Position numbers and translations under genes: made by a program
Assembly: GCA_022702545.1 (NCBI GenBank)
Contig: JAHRBC010000006.1
Location: forward strand, 2,914,001 to 2,978,000
DNA: 64,000 nucleotides
Direction: 5' to 3'
Source: Phycomyces nitens
Lineage: Eukaryota > Mucoromycota > Mucoromycetes > Mucorales > Phycomycetaceae
The notes under the pieces: model-generated
What the model saw: only the letters and a program-made list of their open reading frames with translations
What the model was told of the DNA's origin: nothing
The model's database searches: none
Shown: piece by piece, positions 31,847 to 43,218 of the stretch
Layout of the letters: each line of letters begins with the position of its first letter
Numbering within the stretch: position 1 is the stretch's first letter

Positions 31847-34800
31847 TCTTCCCCTCAATATCGTAGCGGAAGGTACGTCAAGACGTTCCTTGAAGCGACG
31901 CATGTTAGACTTATTTACTCTTCTTTTAAGTAACCTGCCATTCATATCTGCGAGTTGATATGTGCTATTTCCGAAACCAGCGATTACTGTGTACACTTCT
32001 GGTTTATAATTGGAGTCCATTTTACTACTCTTATTAGGTCTGACTCGAACGACCTTTGTACCGGGCGTAAAATTGTCTTCTTCGATGGGGTGATCGGGAT
32101 AATCTTGAGGACTATCTTCATTCTGGATGGCTCTATTCTGGAGTTGGTTCAACCTTTCAAACCCAAGAGAACGACCAAAACTCTGGAGTACATCTTTGTA
32201 TGAACGGGGTGCTTGACCAAAAAGCAGTTCAAACGGGGAGACTCTCATTACTTCATGGGCTTTAGTACGATAAGAGTATAACACTGCTGGTAAATTGAGG
32301 TCCCAATCCTCAGGTTGTTCATACGCTAGTTTCTTGATAGATCTTGTTAACGTGCCATTCATCTTCTCGACCATTCCGTTTGTCTGAGGGTGGTACGGTG
32401 AAGAGAATTTGTGATGAGTTTTTACCAAAGCGAGAAAAGTCTCAACCATCTCGTTATCAAAGTGTCGACCATTATCTGAGAGCAAATGAGTTGGCGGACC
32501 AAACTGACAGAAAATATTCTCATAGAGAAAATTGGCAACGGTGGCAGCATCGGCCTTTTCGGTGGCTAACGCAATGGGCCATCTGGTAAAGTGTTCAACC
32601 GCAACCAATACGTAACTGTTTCCTCTTGATGAGCACGGAAACGGACCGACAAAGTCAATGGAAAATTGTTCAAATAGACGGGTTACTGGTACTGAACCTA
32701 GAGCAGGACGTTTGGAGAGCGGCGCAAACAACTGACATTCTTTGCATGTTTGAATATATTCACGCAATTCATCGAATGCATGCGGCCACCAATATTCAAA
32801 GTACAGCCGTGCCCAAGATGCATGTTGCCCATAATGTCCGTGACCGTCATGTACTTCCCTGAGTACCTTATTGCGTTCATCGATGAAGGGTACTCGAAGA
32901 AATCTCATGCCAACTTGTCTGTAAAGTCGATCATCCTGTAATTTGTAACGGAAAGCACGATGTCTGGTCTTCTGGTCCACCTGCTCTGAACCGGGGTGGT
33001 GTAGGTAAAAGAATATGTCACCTAGCCACTTCTCATACTGGCTTTCTTCTAGGAGAAGGTGTTCATACAATGCCTCCAGTGCATCCTCGCCATCTGAATC
33101 TCCTATTTGCTCTGGGAGAGGATACCGAGACAATGCATCAGCGACTACATTGGTCTTCCCTGGTATGTGAATCACATTGAATCGAAATTCTTGGGTTGCG
33201 AGAACCCATCACTGCAACCTTTGATTCGGGTCGGTCTTGGAAAACAGGTAACTGACTGCGGAATTGTCGGTATACAAGGTAAAGGGTTTGTCAAAGAGAT
33301 ATTTGCGCAGTTTCTTGAATGCGTGAATCACAGCTAGCAGTTCTTTCTCTACTGTCGGGTACTTCACTTCTGAAGGCTGTAACTTTCTCGAAAGGAAACA
33401 TATCGGGCGTTCTCCTTCCTCGTCTTCTAGTTGCGATAATACCGCCCCTATGCCAATGTCCGAGGCATCAGTGTATAGCCTATACGGGATTTCAGGATCT
33501 GGATAATGCAACGTTGTTGCGTTCATCATTGCTTGCTTGAGGTTTTGAAAGGATTGCTCACACAAACCTGTCCAGTGAAACTCCACGCTTTTTTTAAGCA
33601 ACTCATTCATAGGGCTAGCTATGTCACTGAAAGACTGAATATGTCTGCGGTAAAATCCGCAAAGATTTACAAAGGCACGGATTCCTGTCTCATTGGTGGG
33701 TCTTGGGAAATCAAGTATCTTGTTGATTTTTGCAGGCAATGGCTTGATACCATTTGGGGAGACATTGAACCCCAACAGATCGATGTCTGATCTTGCTAAG
33801 AAACATTTGTTCGCATTGAGTTTCATATTGACCTCGTCCATTCTCTTGAAAACTTGTCTCAAATGTTCTAGATGCTCGTCAAAGGAGCCAGAGTAAACGG
33901 TGACATCGTCTATATAGGCAACTGCAAACTTTTCCAAAAATGGGAGCATGGCCAAATGGATAGCCCGGGAAAAGGTGCTTGGACCGTTCTGAATACCAAA
34001 AGGCATGACTCGGTAAGAGTAATTGCCCCACGGAGTGGCTATCGTCAACTTGGGTATGGATGATTCTTCTACTGCGATTTGGTGAAATCCTTTAAGCATA
34101 TCCAATGCTGAATACATTTGTGCACCTCCGAGAGCTTCTAACAAGTCTGGTATTGTTGGGAGCGGCCAAGTGTCTCTGACAGTGACCTTATTTAGGTCTT
34201 GGAATTGGGTGACTAGACGTCTGTCCCCAGTCTTCTTCTTTACGTATCTGCACGGGAAACTCCATCCGCCGTGCTTGGAATTATGAGGTGAGTAAGTGTT
34301 TGGAATGAGAATACCGTTCAGAACCATTGCTTCCAAATCTTGTTTCAAATATTCCCTTTCTGCTTGTGATAGTAATGAGTAAGGTCTACGATAAATGGGT
34401 TTTGCCTCTCCAGTGTCAATATGTAATTTGACTAGATCTGTTTGAGTGAGATGTTCGTAGTCCACACCAAAGCAATTTTCATTTTCGATGACCAACTTAA
34501 GGAGCTCTTTCTTTTGATGCGTTGACAATAGCAAATTTTCATTGATTGATTGTGGTAACTTTCCAAGGCGATCTTTTGAATTGGTTGCAGACGGGACTTC
34601 CTCCTCGTCATCAGAAGCAATCACCAGGAAAAAGTCTTCGTTTTCTTCTTCGCTTTCCTCAATTTCAGAGCTATCTTGAGTCGGTTCCTTATAATTTTGG
34701 GGCTCATAATGTACTTCACAGGGTGTAACACCTGTATCTGTACGGATATACCAAAAGTGGGTAGTCCAGTCTGTTCCAATACGCAAGTGGTGCAAACCAA

Positions 34801-35641
34801 GACGGCCAATGAGGAAATCATACTTGTTGCCTACGTCCAGGCAGAGTGCACGGAACTTGATAGTACTTATATTACCGACATTGATCTCTAGGTCCAAAGC
34901 GACGCCATGTGGCTTGGTAAAGGTTCCGTCTCCAAGCATCAGCTCGCGTGAAGCTTCTCCTAAATGTGTGATACCCAGTCGACGGACAAAGTCCAAACTG
35001 ATGATGCATGGGGTACACCCTCCATCGAGAATCATCTCGCAAGGTACTCCATTGACGAATCCGTTGGTTCTAGGGGCTCCATTGCCTTGTGGTATAACTG
35101 GACCCACATCGTACTCGTCCCAAGGATCATCAACCAACATGTTTACTGGAGGAACAGGGCCAAACACTGGTTGGATTGTCTTTTTGTGAGGTTTGGTTAA
35201 CACGCTTTTAATTTGGGTTCGTGCCGTGGCAGATATTTCGGCTATCTGTGCAAGTGACATACTATACACTGGGCGATTGACCAGTTCACCCATACTCAAT
35301 GGGGGATTTGTGATCCTGAAAGGTTGCGAATTTCGGACAGGTCGCACTTCCTTCATAACAATGTCTTCAGAAACTGGAATGGTAGTCTGAACGTTCTGAG
35401 GTTGACTGCGGATCACCGTTGCACCCAGAACAGTTTCTGCTGGTACACTAATTTTATTTTTGTGCTTGGGTTTTTCTTGAGATCTGGGGCCACTGCTCTT
35501 GCCAAACGTTACCCCGGATCGGGTAGTTTTGTGAGTTATGGGTTTGACTGTCTTGACTCCAAGAAGCTTGTCCTTATCATCTTGGATTTTGGTATTTGGA
35601 CGGTCAGCGATAAGACACTCATCATATTCCTCTATGATCAT
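31844..35641 (-). pseudogene. Gypsy 2 Pol (protease, RT, RNase H, integrase), one in-frame stop
   Basis: From ATG 35641 the frame is open except for TGA at 33209-33211, just after RNase H (PNQRLQ*WVLATQEF), where relatives usually have Arg. Domains in order: protease (MILDGGCTPCIIS, with DGG in place of the usual DSG/DTG), RT (YRRPYSLLSQAE; VAYIDDVTVYS), RNase H (LYTDASDIGIGAVLS), a zinc-binding HHCC part (HDGHGHYGQHASW...CKECQLF) and the integrase core (SIDFVGPF, LLSDNGRHFDN, YHPQTNGMVEKMNG with D, D, E). The last codons overlap the 3' LTR. It overlaps the end of gag by four bases in another frame. Confidence 0.9.
31847..31858 (-). promoter_or_regulatory. Polypurine tract of gypsy 2
   Basis: TTGAGGGGAAGA lies directly before the 3' LTR on the minus strand, the expected primer site for plus-strand DNA synthesis. 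Confidence 0.7.
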
Positions 35642-36716
35642 CGCGGCAGCCGCACTTTTCTTTTTGGCTGGTACTTATCACAGTCGAAGTACTTATGGTT
35701 CTCGTTGCCACAAAGTTTACAAGGTTTGGGGCACTCAGAGGCTGGATGAGAAGTATCTTTGCAATTATAACATGAAAATGGCTTTTTGGTCTGGGGCACT
35801 GATTTTGTTTGTACTGCTTTGGATACTTCGCCTAAGAGCAATGACATCTCTTTGATACCTTTGACCAACAGCTCGATATCGTCAGGAGAACCTTTGCTCT
35901 GGGAACCTTTAGACTTGGTTTGGTTCTCTTTATTCTTGGAAACTTTGGAATCAGGCTTATCAATTTTGCCCTTCTTTGAGCTCTTTTGCTTTTTAGGTTT
36001 TTCTTCTTCATCAGAACTGGAGCTCGAGGACTCATTGTCAGATGAACTAGATGATGGCGATTCTTCAGATGATTCTGATTCTGACTCGTCGTCGGACTTG
36101 CTGTTTCGTTTGAGAATTTTATAGGCTTCTTTGAGTGTATCAGGACGTTCACTTCGCATTATGCTTCTCAAGCTTCTTGATTTGATACCGCCAATGAATT
36201 TCTTTATGAACCCTCGTTCAGATATGGTAAGTTCCGCCAAGTCTTCAGGATTTCGGGTTACTTGACTTGTTTCACGAACAACCGGGGTACTTTGTTATCT
36301 GTTGCTTTCTGATGATGTTCTTCCTCATCCTCAGAATCCAAGTCTTGTTCTGCTCGGCGAACTAGTCGAAGACGTTCCTTCTCATACTGCTTGCGTAATT
36401 TCTCGAAACGTTCGATGAACTTGCGGGGTGATTCTTTTCGCTTCATTTTAAAAGAAAGAATACGGCTGACGACCTTGAGGAGATTAGGTTTCTTGCCAAA
36501 CTCGTCCATAAAGCTTTCTTTAAATTCTTTCCAGTCATTGAAGTCTTGATCGACTACCCAGTTATAAGCCCTTCCTTGGAGCCAGCTTTCTACATATTGA
36601 AGCTTGTCCGAGTCGTTCCACTTGTTGAACTTGGCACTCTGTTCAAATTTACGGAGCCACAGTTCAGGATCTTTACCCTTCTTGAACTCCGGGCACTTAA
36701 TCATTATAGAAGCCAT
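35638..36716 (-). pseudogene. Gypsy 2 Gag, one frameshift
   Basis: ATG 36716 starts a capsid-like domain (ELWLRKFEQSAKFNKWNDSD...WLQGRAYNWV, typical retrotransposon Gag). A one-base shift near 36285 moves to the frame that continues LAELTISERGFIKKF, an acidic/Ser-rich linker (SSSSSDNESSSSSSDEEE) and two nucleocapsid zinc knuckles, CYNCKDTSHPASEC and CKLCGNENHKYFDC. It ends at 35638 and overlaps the pol start. Gag forms the particle and packages the RNA (family knowledge). The shift could also be a programmed site, but no slippery heptamer is evident. Confidence 0.8.
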
Positions 36717-36791
36717 GGAGTTAAAGATCGAGCCGATACAAATTATTGTTCCTTTTGGTATGATTTTAGACTTGCAGGCTAATAATTTCGT

Positions 36792-36809
36792 TTCTGGCAG
36801 AAGGCACCA
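36792..36809 (-). promoter_or_regulatory. Primer binding site of gypsy 2
   Basis: On the minus strand, three bases after the 5' LTR end, TGGTGCCTTCTGCCAG begins with TGG, complementary to a tRNA CCA end. The exact tRNA is not identified. Confidence 0.55.
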
Positions 36810-36812
36810 AAA

Positions 36813-37084
36813 TGATACGTAACTCTTTGTTTATTATAAAAATAAAAACCAACTGAAGAAACAGTTAGATAAATATAAAGATAAAATACTATGGATTTCC
36901 TACCGAAATAGAGATCGTTGGTTATGAAAGATTTGATGAGAATACGTATGAAAGTTAAGAAGGGTGAAGAAAAGAGGAAAGTTAAAAGTTGACTAAAATA
37001 TATATTGTGTGTAAATTGAAATATTGGATTTGGTAATCCTGGCAATCGTTGTACCAAATGGTAATACTGCGTATAACCATTTCA
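36813..37084 (-). repeat. 5' LTR of gypsy 2 (272 bp)
   Basis: It is the same length as the 3' LTR and nearly identical to it; one A/T difference was noticed near 31635 versus 36873. GAGT follows at 37085-37088 as the target duplication. Confidence 0.9.
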
Positions 37085-38823
37085 GAGTCACATATTCTTG
37101 TGGAGCCATATACCTTGCCATTAACAATCTTCCTCGAGATATCTGGTCCAAGAAGGAGAACATTATCCTTGTTGGATTAATGCCAGGGCCAAGAGAAGTG
37201 AAGACATCAGAGATCAACAATTACCTCAGACCTCTGGTAGATGAATTGGAAGAGTTATACCAGGGTATCAAGATCAAGACCCATCAATGCCCATCTGGTG
37301 CAACTGTCCGTGCCACTCTCTTTCTGGTTGCTTGTGACATCCCCGCTGCAAGGAAAGTATGTGGATTTACGTCCCATATGAGTACAAACGCCTGCCACAA
37401 ATGCAATCATCGGTTCAATCAGTTAGCTGGAACAAACTCTGTTGATTATTCTGGATTTGATTCTTCAAAGTGGCTCCTTCGCACTAGAGATGATAATCAT
37501 AAGGATGCTGAGGTCTGGAGAAATGCACCCACTCAAGCTGAGAGGCAGCGCCTTGAAGTTGCCAGTGGTGTTTGCTGGTCCGAACTGCATCATCTCCAGT
37601 ACTTTGACGTTGTCCGCTGCACGATCATCAATCCAATGCACAATCTTTTCTTAGGCACTGCCAAGAGAATGATGGAGAGATGGCTTGCAGATGGAGTAAT
37701 CAACGATAAGAGTCTTGTTGCCATGCAGAAGATGGTGGAGAAGATGGTGTTGCCGGCCGATTATACCCAGATAAAGACGAAGATTGGAAAAGGGTTCCCC
37801 TTTATGAAGGCAGACGAGTGGAAATCGTGGTGCCTGGTTTACTCTCCAGTGGCGTTAAAGGGCGTAATTCCAGACCTTCACTTCTCAAACTGGATGCATT
37901 TCGTCAACACATGCCGTTTACTTACCAAGCCCAGTGTTTCTGATGATGAGATCAAGCAAGGCCATGCATCTCTTGAGTTGTTCTGTAAAGGATGCGAGGA
38001 GATTTACGATCATAGTCTTCTGTCCCAAACACGCACCTCCACCTCCACCTTCGCCAAACAATCAATGACTTTGGGCCATTCTATGGTTACTGGCTCTTTA
38101 GCTTCGAAAGGTACAACAGTATCTTAAAAAACATAGACACAAACAGGCAAAGTGTGTTCAAATCAACCTACATGAGACAATTCCTGGAAGAGACTTACAA
38201 GAACGATCATGTCCGTACAATTTTGAAGCACCAGCCAAGTTTTCCCTGCGCTGACATTTTGTACAAGTTGACAAATGCAGACCACAAAAACCATTCAACA
38301 ATAGCTGCCAAAAACACCCAAAGCCCATTCTCGCTCCCAGACTTTCTTGAATCCGCTGAAAATCCACATGTACCTGTACAAGGCAATGAGCCCCTTCCAT
38401 TGCCTATAACAATCCAGCAAAAGCAATCAAAAGCAATGATACCAAAAGAAGAATACGATTGCTTGGTCAAATACTACCAGGTTGCATATAACGACAATGA
38501 GATCCATAGCTGCAAAGACACAATGCAAGGCACGACTTTTGTGAATGACTGGTTTGAAAAGCTGAAGTCGGTTAATCTCCTAGGCCAGACATTCAAGGGC
38601 ATCAATGGCAAAGAGAATCGCGGATCGTATATTCAAGCGATTTTTATTGAAAACAAGACTGGGGTAGAGTACGCGTATGTTGGAGAGATTCAATACCTAT
38701 TTGTTCATACATTTAGCCCTGTTGTTTCTTCTCTGCAACGTGAAAATGTCCACAATAGTCAGCATACCTTTGCTTTCGTAAAGTGGTTCAAAACTACATC
38801 AGACAGGAGTAGAGAGTTTGAGG

Positions 38824-39050
38824 TGTGGTAAAACCACCTTTAAATACTATTACAAATTGGCTTAACAAAAACCAAGTAACAAAATCCACTCAAGTAGATT
38901 TAAGTTACACTAATATCTAAAAGCCCTATTAACACCCAGTCAAGTATTTATACACAAATCCTACAACAGACAGAATTTTAGTTTCTCTTTTACTTTGAGA
39001 AATAAATATCAAGTAAAATTGACTTATCGTGTTTTAGTAATTTTGCTACA
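38824..39050. repeat. 227-bp solo LTR in the outer transposase
   Basis: It starts TGTGGTAAAACC and ends TTTTGCTACA, with an exact 5-bp duplication TGAGG at 38819-38823 and 39051-39055. Removing it restores the transposase frame from ...SREFE into GIEIVEDAF. Confidence 0.85.
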
Positions 39051-39055
39051 TGAGG

Positions 39056-39126
39056 GAATTGAGATTGTTGAAGATGCCTTCTACCCTCTTGATTTCGAGT
39101 GTATCCTCCCAGTACATTGTATCCTA
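39056..39126 (+). pseudogene. Outer transposase fragment between solo LTR and element 2
   Basis: It encodes the C-terminal motif GIEIVEDAF...ECILPVHCIL in frame with the upstream part. It is cut at 39127 by the left end of CACTA element 2, with CTA (39124-39126) as the duplicated target. The continuation lies at 51724. Confidence 0.85.
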
Positions 39127-39368
39127 CACTGGGAAAACGGTCCTGAAGTACAATGATAAGAAGTAACCTTTTAACCTATGCAAAACTGGAGTGATTTTGT
39201 ATCTCAGAAAGTTTTTCATATTCAGGTTAAAGATAAAGCTTTACTCTATCTTATTGGCTTAGACACAATAGACATATGAATATCAATTTGTAAGATTATA
39301 AAGTTGTTGAGAATAAAGTAAATGTAACACTTGTTTCCTTATTATCTTAATATTCAAAAGCATACAAT

Positions 39369-42300
39369 ATGTCTTCTATTACTCAACTTCGCAACGAGGC
39401 CTGTTATTGCATTAAATGCAATGGTAACGCCCAAGGTTACAGTCTGGTAACAAAGAGAACCTCTCAGCATCATAATAAGAGAGCAAGAATTGACGAACTT
39501 GAAAGAATTGTGATGGGTATGATGATTTTGGTATTGTTTTTTGGCCCTTGTATAATAACACGGTTTTTATTAAACACAGAAAGACAAAGAGAAATGGTGG
39601 AGATTGATATTGAACGTAAGGGATATTTATTTGAAGAGCAGCAGATAGTAACAAGCTATTGTATTCTATATGTAGCTATCACAACCCATCAATCCGGTTC
39701 TATGGAAAGACAGAATGATTTTTCCCACTCACCCGTCGTGGAATCTGAGCTGATGCTGGATGGCGATGATTCAGCTGCCAATGAGGTGAATGGCAATGAC
39801 AGCAACAATGAAGAGGAGAGCAATGCCGAAGACAGTGATGGTGACGACGTCGAGGAGATTGAAGTCGAGGATCTTAGCAGTGAAGGCGAGTGTTGAATAA
39901 AGAAAAAGAACCTGAAAAAATTGAGTGTTAATAATTATCATTTTAAAATAGACCCCTTTTCCTCCCCGAGATGCCAGAGAATCCAGTGCACAGGTCCATT
40001 GCCATATTCGTGGTCCTGTTTGCATCCCGATACGTGGTCAACAAGGGTGCTGTTGTCTTGATCAAGTTCATCAACGAGCTCTTGAAGATCTACGAGCAGG
40101 ATTTCCAATTGCCCTCTAGCCTTCCTGGTCTCCAAAAGATGACGGGTTTCTCAGCCTTGACCAAAGGAATAAAGAAATCTGTTGTGTGCCAGGATTGCCA
40201 CAAGGTGTACGAGGAAGCTGGGTCTGTTCCTGAGTTCTGTAACTCATCCAAGGTTGGTTCCCGCTCTTCCTGTGGGTGCAAGTTGATGAAGGCGTCCTCT
40301 TCTGGTACTTTGGTTCCAAGACGCCAATTCCACTATCAGTCCGTCAAGCAGGCGTTGAGTGTCCTTTTCCTCCGCCCAGATTTTGAGGCCAATATCCGCC
40401 ATTGGAACAAAGAGCTTAAGGTCATGGACACCATGTGCAATGTGTACGATGGTGCCATGTGGAAGGACCTGAAGGATAAGGATGGTGTCTCCTTTGTCAC
40501 TGACCCACGTTCATTGATGCTGACATTGAACATCGATTGGTTTCAGCCATTCGATGGGGTGACTTATTCCTGTGGAGCAATCTACTTGGCAATAAACAAT
40601 CTTCCTAGGGCTGAGCGGTTCAAGCCCGAGAATATCATCCTTGTTGGCCTGATGCCTGGGCCAAAGGAGCCAAAATCAGACGAGATAAACAGCTACCTGG
40701 AGCCGCTGGTCAATGACCTGAACCAGCTGTACGTTGGTGTTTCCATTCCAACGTTTGAGTGCCCTTCTTCTGTGGTTGTCCGTGCTGCCTTGATGATGGT
40801 TGCCTGCGACATCCCTGCTGCCAGGAAGACTAGTGGCTTCACAGCCCATAACAGCACTCGGGCATGCTATAAGTGCAGTCGCAGTTTCTCCCGTCTGGAA
40901 GGCACGAGCCATGTGGACTTTCGTGGGTTCGAGTTTGTCAAGTGGAGGCTTGCCAATGGTGAAGAAAACCGGGTGCATGCTGAGGAGTGGAAGAGTGCAA
41001 GTACGCCCTCAGAAAGGCACCAGCTGGAGGTCGAAAATGGTGTTCGATGGTCGCAGCTGCACCACCTTGGATACTTTGATCTAGTACGTGGAACGATCAT
41101 TGATCCCATGCACAACCTATTCCTGGGTACGGCCAAGAGGATGGTCGAGACATGGACCGCCAGTGGTCTGATCACAGACCGGGATCTTTGTCAGATGCAA
41201 AAGGTGGCAGAGACAATGGTGTTGCCTGTGGGATATACCATGTTGAAGACGAAGATCGGAAAGGGGTTTCCCCGAATGAAAGCCGACGAGTGGAAGTCCT
41301 GGGTGTTGATTTACTCTCCTGTTCTGCTGCAGCCTGTTCTTTCTGGAACAAAGTTCAAGAATTGGATCAGCTTTGTTGATGCCTGCCGTCTCCTCACCAA
41401 GCCTACCATCACTTTTGACGAACTTGATGAGGCCCATAGTCACCTGGAGAAGTTCGGTCGGGAGTGTGAACAACAATACCCTAGTACCATCCTCACCTGC
41501 AACATGCACCTACACCTCCATCTTCGCGACACTGTTCGTGATTTTGGACCAGTGTATGGTTATTGGCTCTTTGGGTTCAAGCGATATAATGGGTTGTTGA
41601 AGAATGTTGATACAAACAGGAGAGATGGGTTTGAATCAACATACATAAAAAGTTTTACTGAAAATATGTATAAGGGTGATCTTGTGCAAAGACTTACATG
41701 TCAGAGCCAAGTCCCCTTCAAAGTACTATTGAAAAAACTCACCTCCTTGTCCAATACTTTTATAGTAGCCCCAGCCCCAGCACCAGCACCTCAACGCCGT
41801 TTCCGTCTTGACGCATTCCTGCAAGCCTCGTTGGATGTCAGTCTTACGATTAAGGGTAACGAAGCTCTCCCTCTGTCAGCATTACCTTTACCAACAGCAA
41901 CAGCAACAACACAGATGGGTGATATCGACTATCCCCATCTCCTAGAATATTACAAGAGAGCATATGACAATGAGCACCTTGTTGACTACCTCCATGCATC
42001 TTCATCACCATTCTTTGTCAATGACCGAATCACAAAGATCAAGGCCATTGATCTTCTTGGTCAGACATACAAGGGCAAAGGTGGATCTGGCAGTCGCGGG
42101 TCATATATCCAAGCTCTTTTTCTGGATTTCGAGGGTAGAAAGACAAACGCGTACACAGGAGAAATCCAATACCTGTTCGCCCACAACTTCGTTCCTCCTC
42201 CCAGCCCCTCCAACAGCCGCCCTCATTTCCACCACAAGCAACATGTGTTTGCATTCGTCCACTGGCTTGTTCCAGATCCTGACAATCTCAGACCAGTTGA

Positions 42301-42538
42301 GCAAGTTGACGTCTGCCTCCCTGGTTTTGCGCCAAACACGTTCGACAGCATCTTGCCAGTGCACAGGATTCTCTTGGAAGTGGCTACGGCCGAATTAAAA
42401 ATTGAAAACAACGCAAGGATGCTGGTCATTCCACTGCCAAAAAATATATGCATAAATACAAATAAAACTTTTCTCTCTCTCTCTCTCCCTTTTAAAGAAG
42501 CAAAAAACAAAACAAAGCCAAGTAAAATATACATATAG
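39369..42538 (+). CDS. CACTA (Tnp2-type) transposase, element 2, apparently intact
   Basis: Exons 39369-39516, 39580-39615, 39676-39889 and 39952-42538 join in one frame for 994 residues. The third intron uses either a GTGTTG donor at 39890 (keeps frame) or a GC donor at 39886 (does not). The N-terminus has a zinc knuckle (CYCIKCNGN...SQHHNKRAR), then an acidic stretch (EEESNAEDSDGDDVEEIE). Catalytic motifs are NIDWFQPFDG, ILVGLMPGPKE, CDIPAARK, IIDPMHNLFLGTAKRM and LFGFKRYN, where the usual FER is FKR, so the probable catalytic Glu is Lys here. It ends with a long tail rich in Lys/Thr/Ser after LVIPLPKNI. Open throughout, but possibly inactive because of the E-to-K change. Confidence 0.82.
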
Positions 42539-43218
42539 TCCAAATAGCGCATATGTGAAACAGGGTGAAAATTAAGAGAAAAAGAAAACGTTTTATTGTC
42601 TCAGTGACCATTGAGGAAGGGAGGAAGAAAGCCCCTCAGGGACTGCTAAATCCGCAACGCGGCCAAATACTCTTGGGAGCATTTGGCGCACGTTGACACC
42701 CAAGCCAAGGAGCGAGTACGAGTCCAACAACTCAATCAACTGATTGAACTAATATACATTCATTAGAATATTATTTTATGATTCAAAAGCAATAAAAAAA
42801 TTTATTTAAATAATATGTTACCTCATCGCTCCTCCAGCCTGGGCGTACTGTGCGGATCATCCGCCGGCCAGGAACTCCAGGAAACTCATCCTCAGACTCA
42901 CCCTCAGACATTGCTGCCTTTTGGATGAGTGCTGAGCAATCATTGCCTATCGCATTGTCAATGGCATCCTTGTTGCACTGGAAAAACTCCCAAATTTAGC
43001 ATTGTATCAATGTGGCAAAAGGGTAGTGGAAATATAGAGCTTTTTTTCATCTCAAATATTTTTTTTACTTCAAATAAAAAGTGTAATTCTAATCCATCCT
43101 ATTGGTTTGGGCAAAGGATTAAAAAACAATAGCTTTTTTTTTCATCTATAAAATGACAGCAAATTAAAATATGTAGCACTTGTTTCCTTTTTTATCTCAC
43201 AATCGAATCATATAAACA

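Larger units (their letters stand above)
31575..37084 (-). mobile_element. Ty3/gypsy retrotransposon 2, near full length
   Basis: Two 272-bp LTRs flank 4966 bp of internal sequence on the minus strand, with 4-bp target duplications GAGT at 31571-31574 and 37085-37088. Gag and pol are present, each with one disabling change. The LTRs differ by about one base by eye, so the insertion is young relative to the decayed gypsy 1. Confidence 0.9.
30364..38823 (+). pseudogene. CACTA transposase of the outer element, main part, interrupted
   Basis: Exons 30364-30514, 30571-30675, 30732-30893 and the start of exon 4 at 30968 join in phase. Exon 1 gives the zinc knuckle (CRCSVCEKKHGG...FKRHM); exons 2-3 are acidic. 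Exon 4 is cut at 31574 by gypsy 2 and resumes at 37089. Removing the insertion and one GAGT rejoins the PFDG...YSCGAIYL motif exactly in frame. A one-base shift near 38026 breaks the frame before the HLHLHLRQT block. A solo LTR enters at 38824. The catalytic motifs NIDWFQPFDG, CDIPAARK and FSFERYN are all present. The gene was intact in most respects before the nested insertions. Confidence 0.85.

Noticed and set aside
39886..39890. GC-AG intron in the element 2 transposase
   Set aside because: A GC donor aligned with element 3 would put exon 4 out of frame; a GTGTTG donor four bases later keeps a single 994-residue frame.
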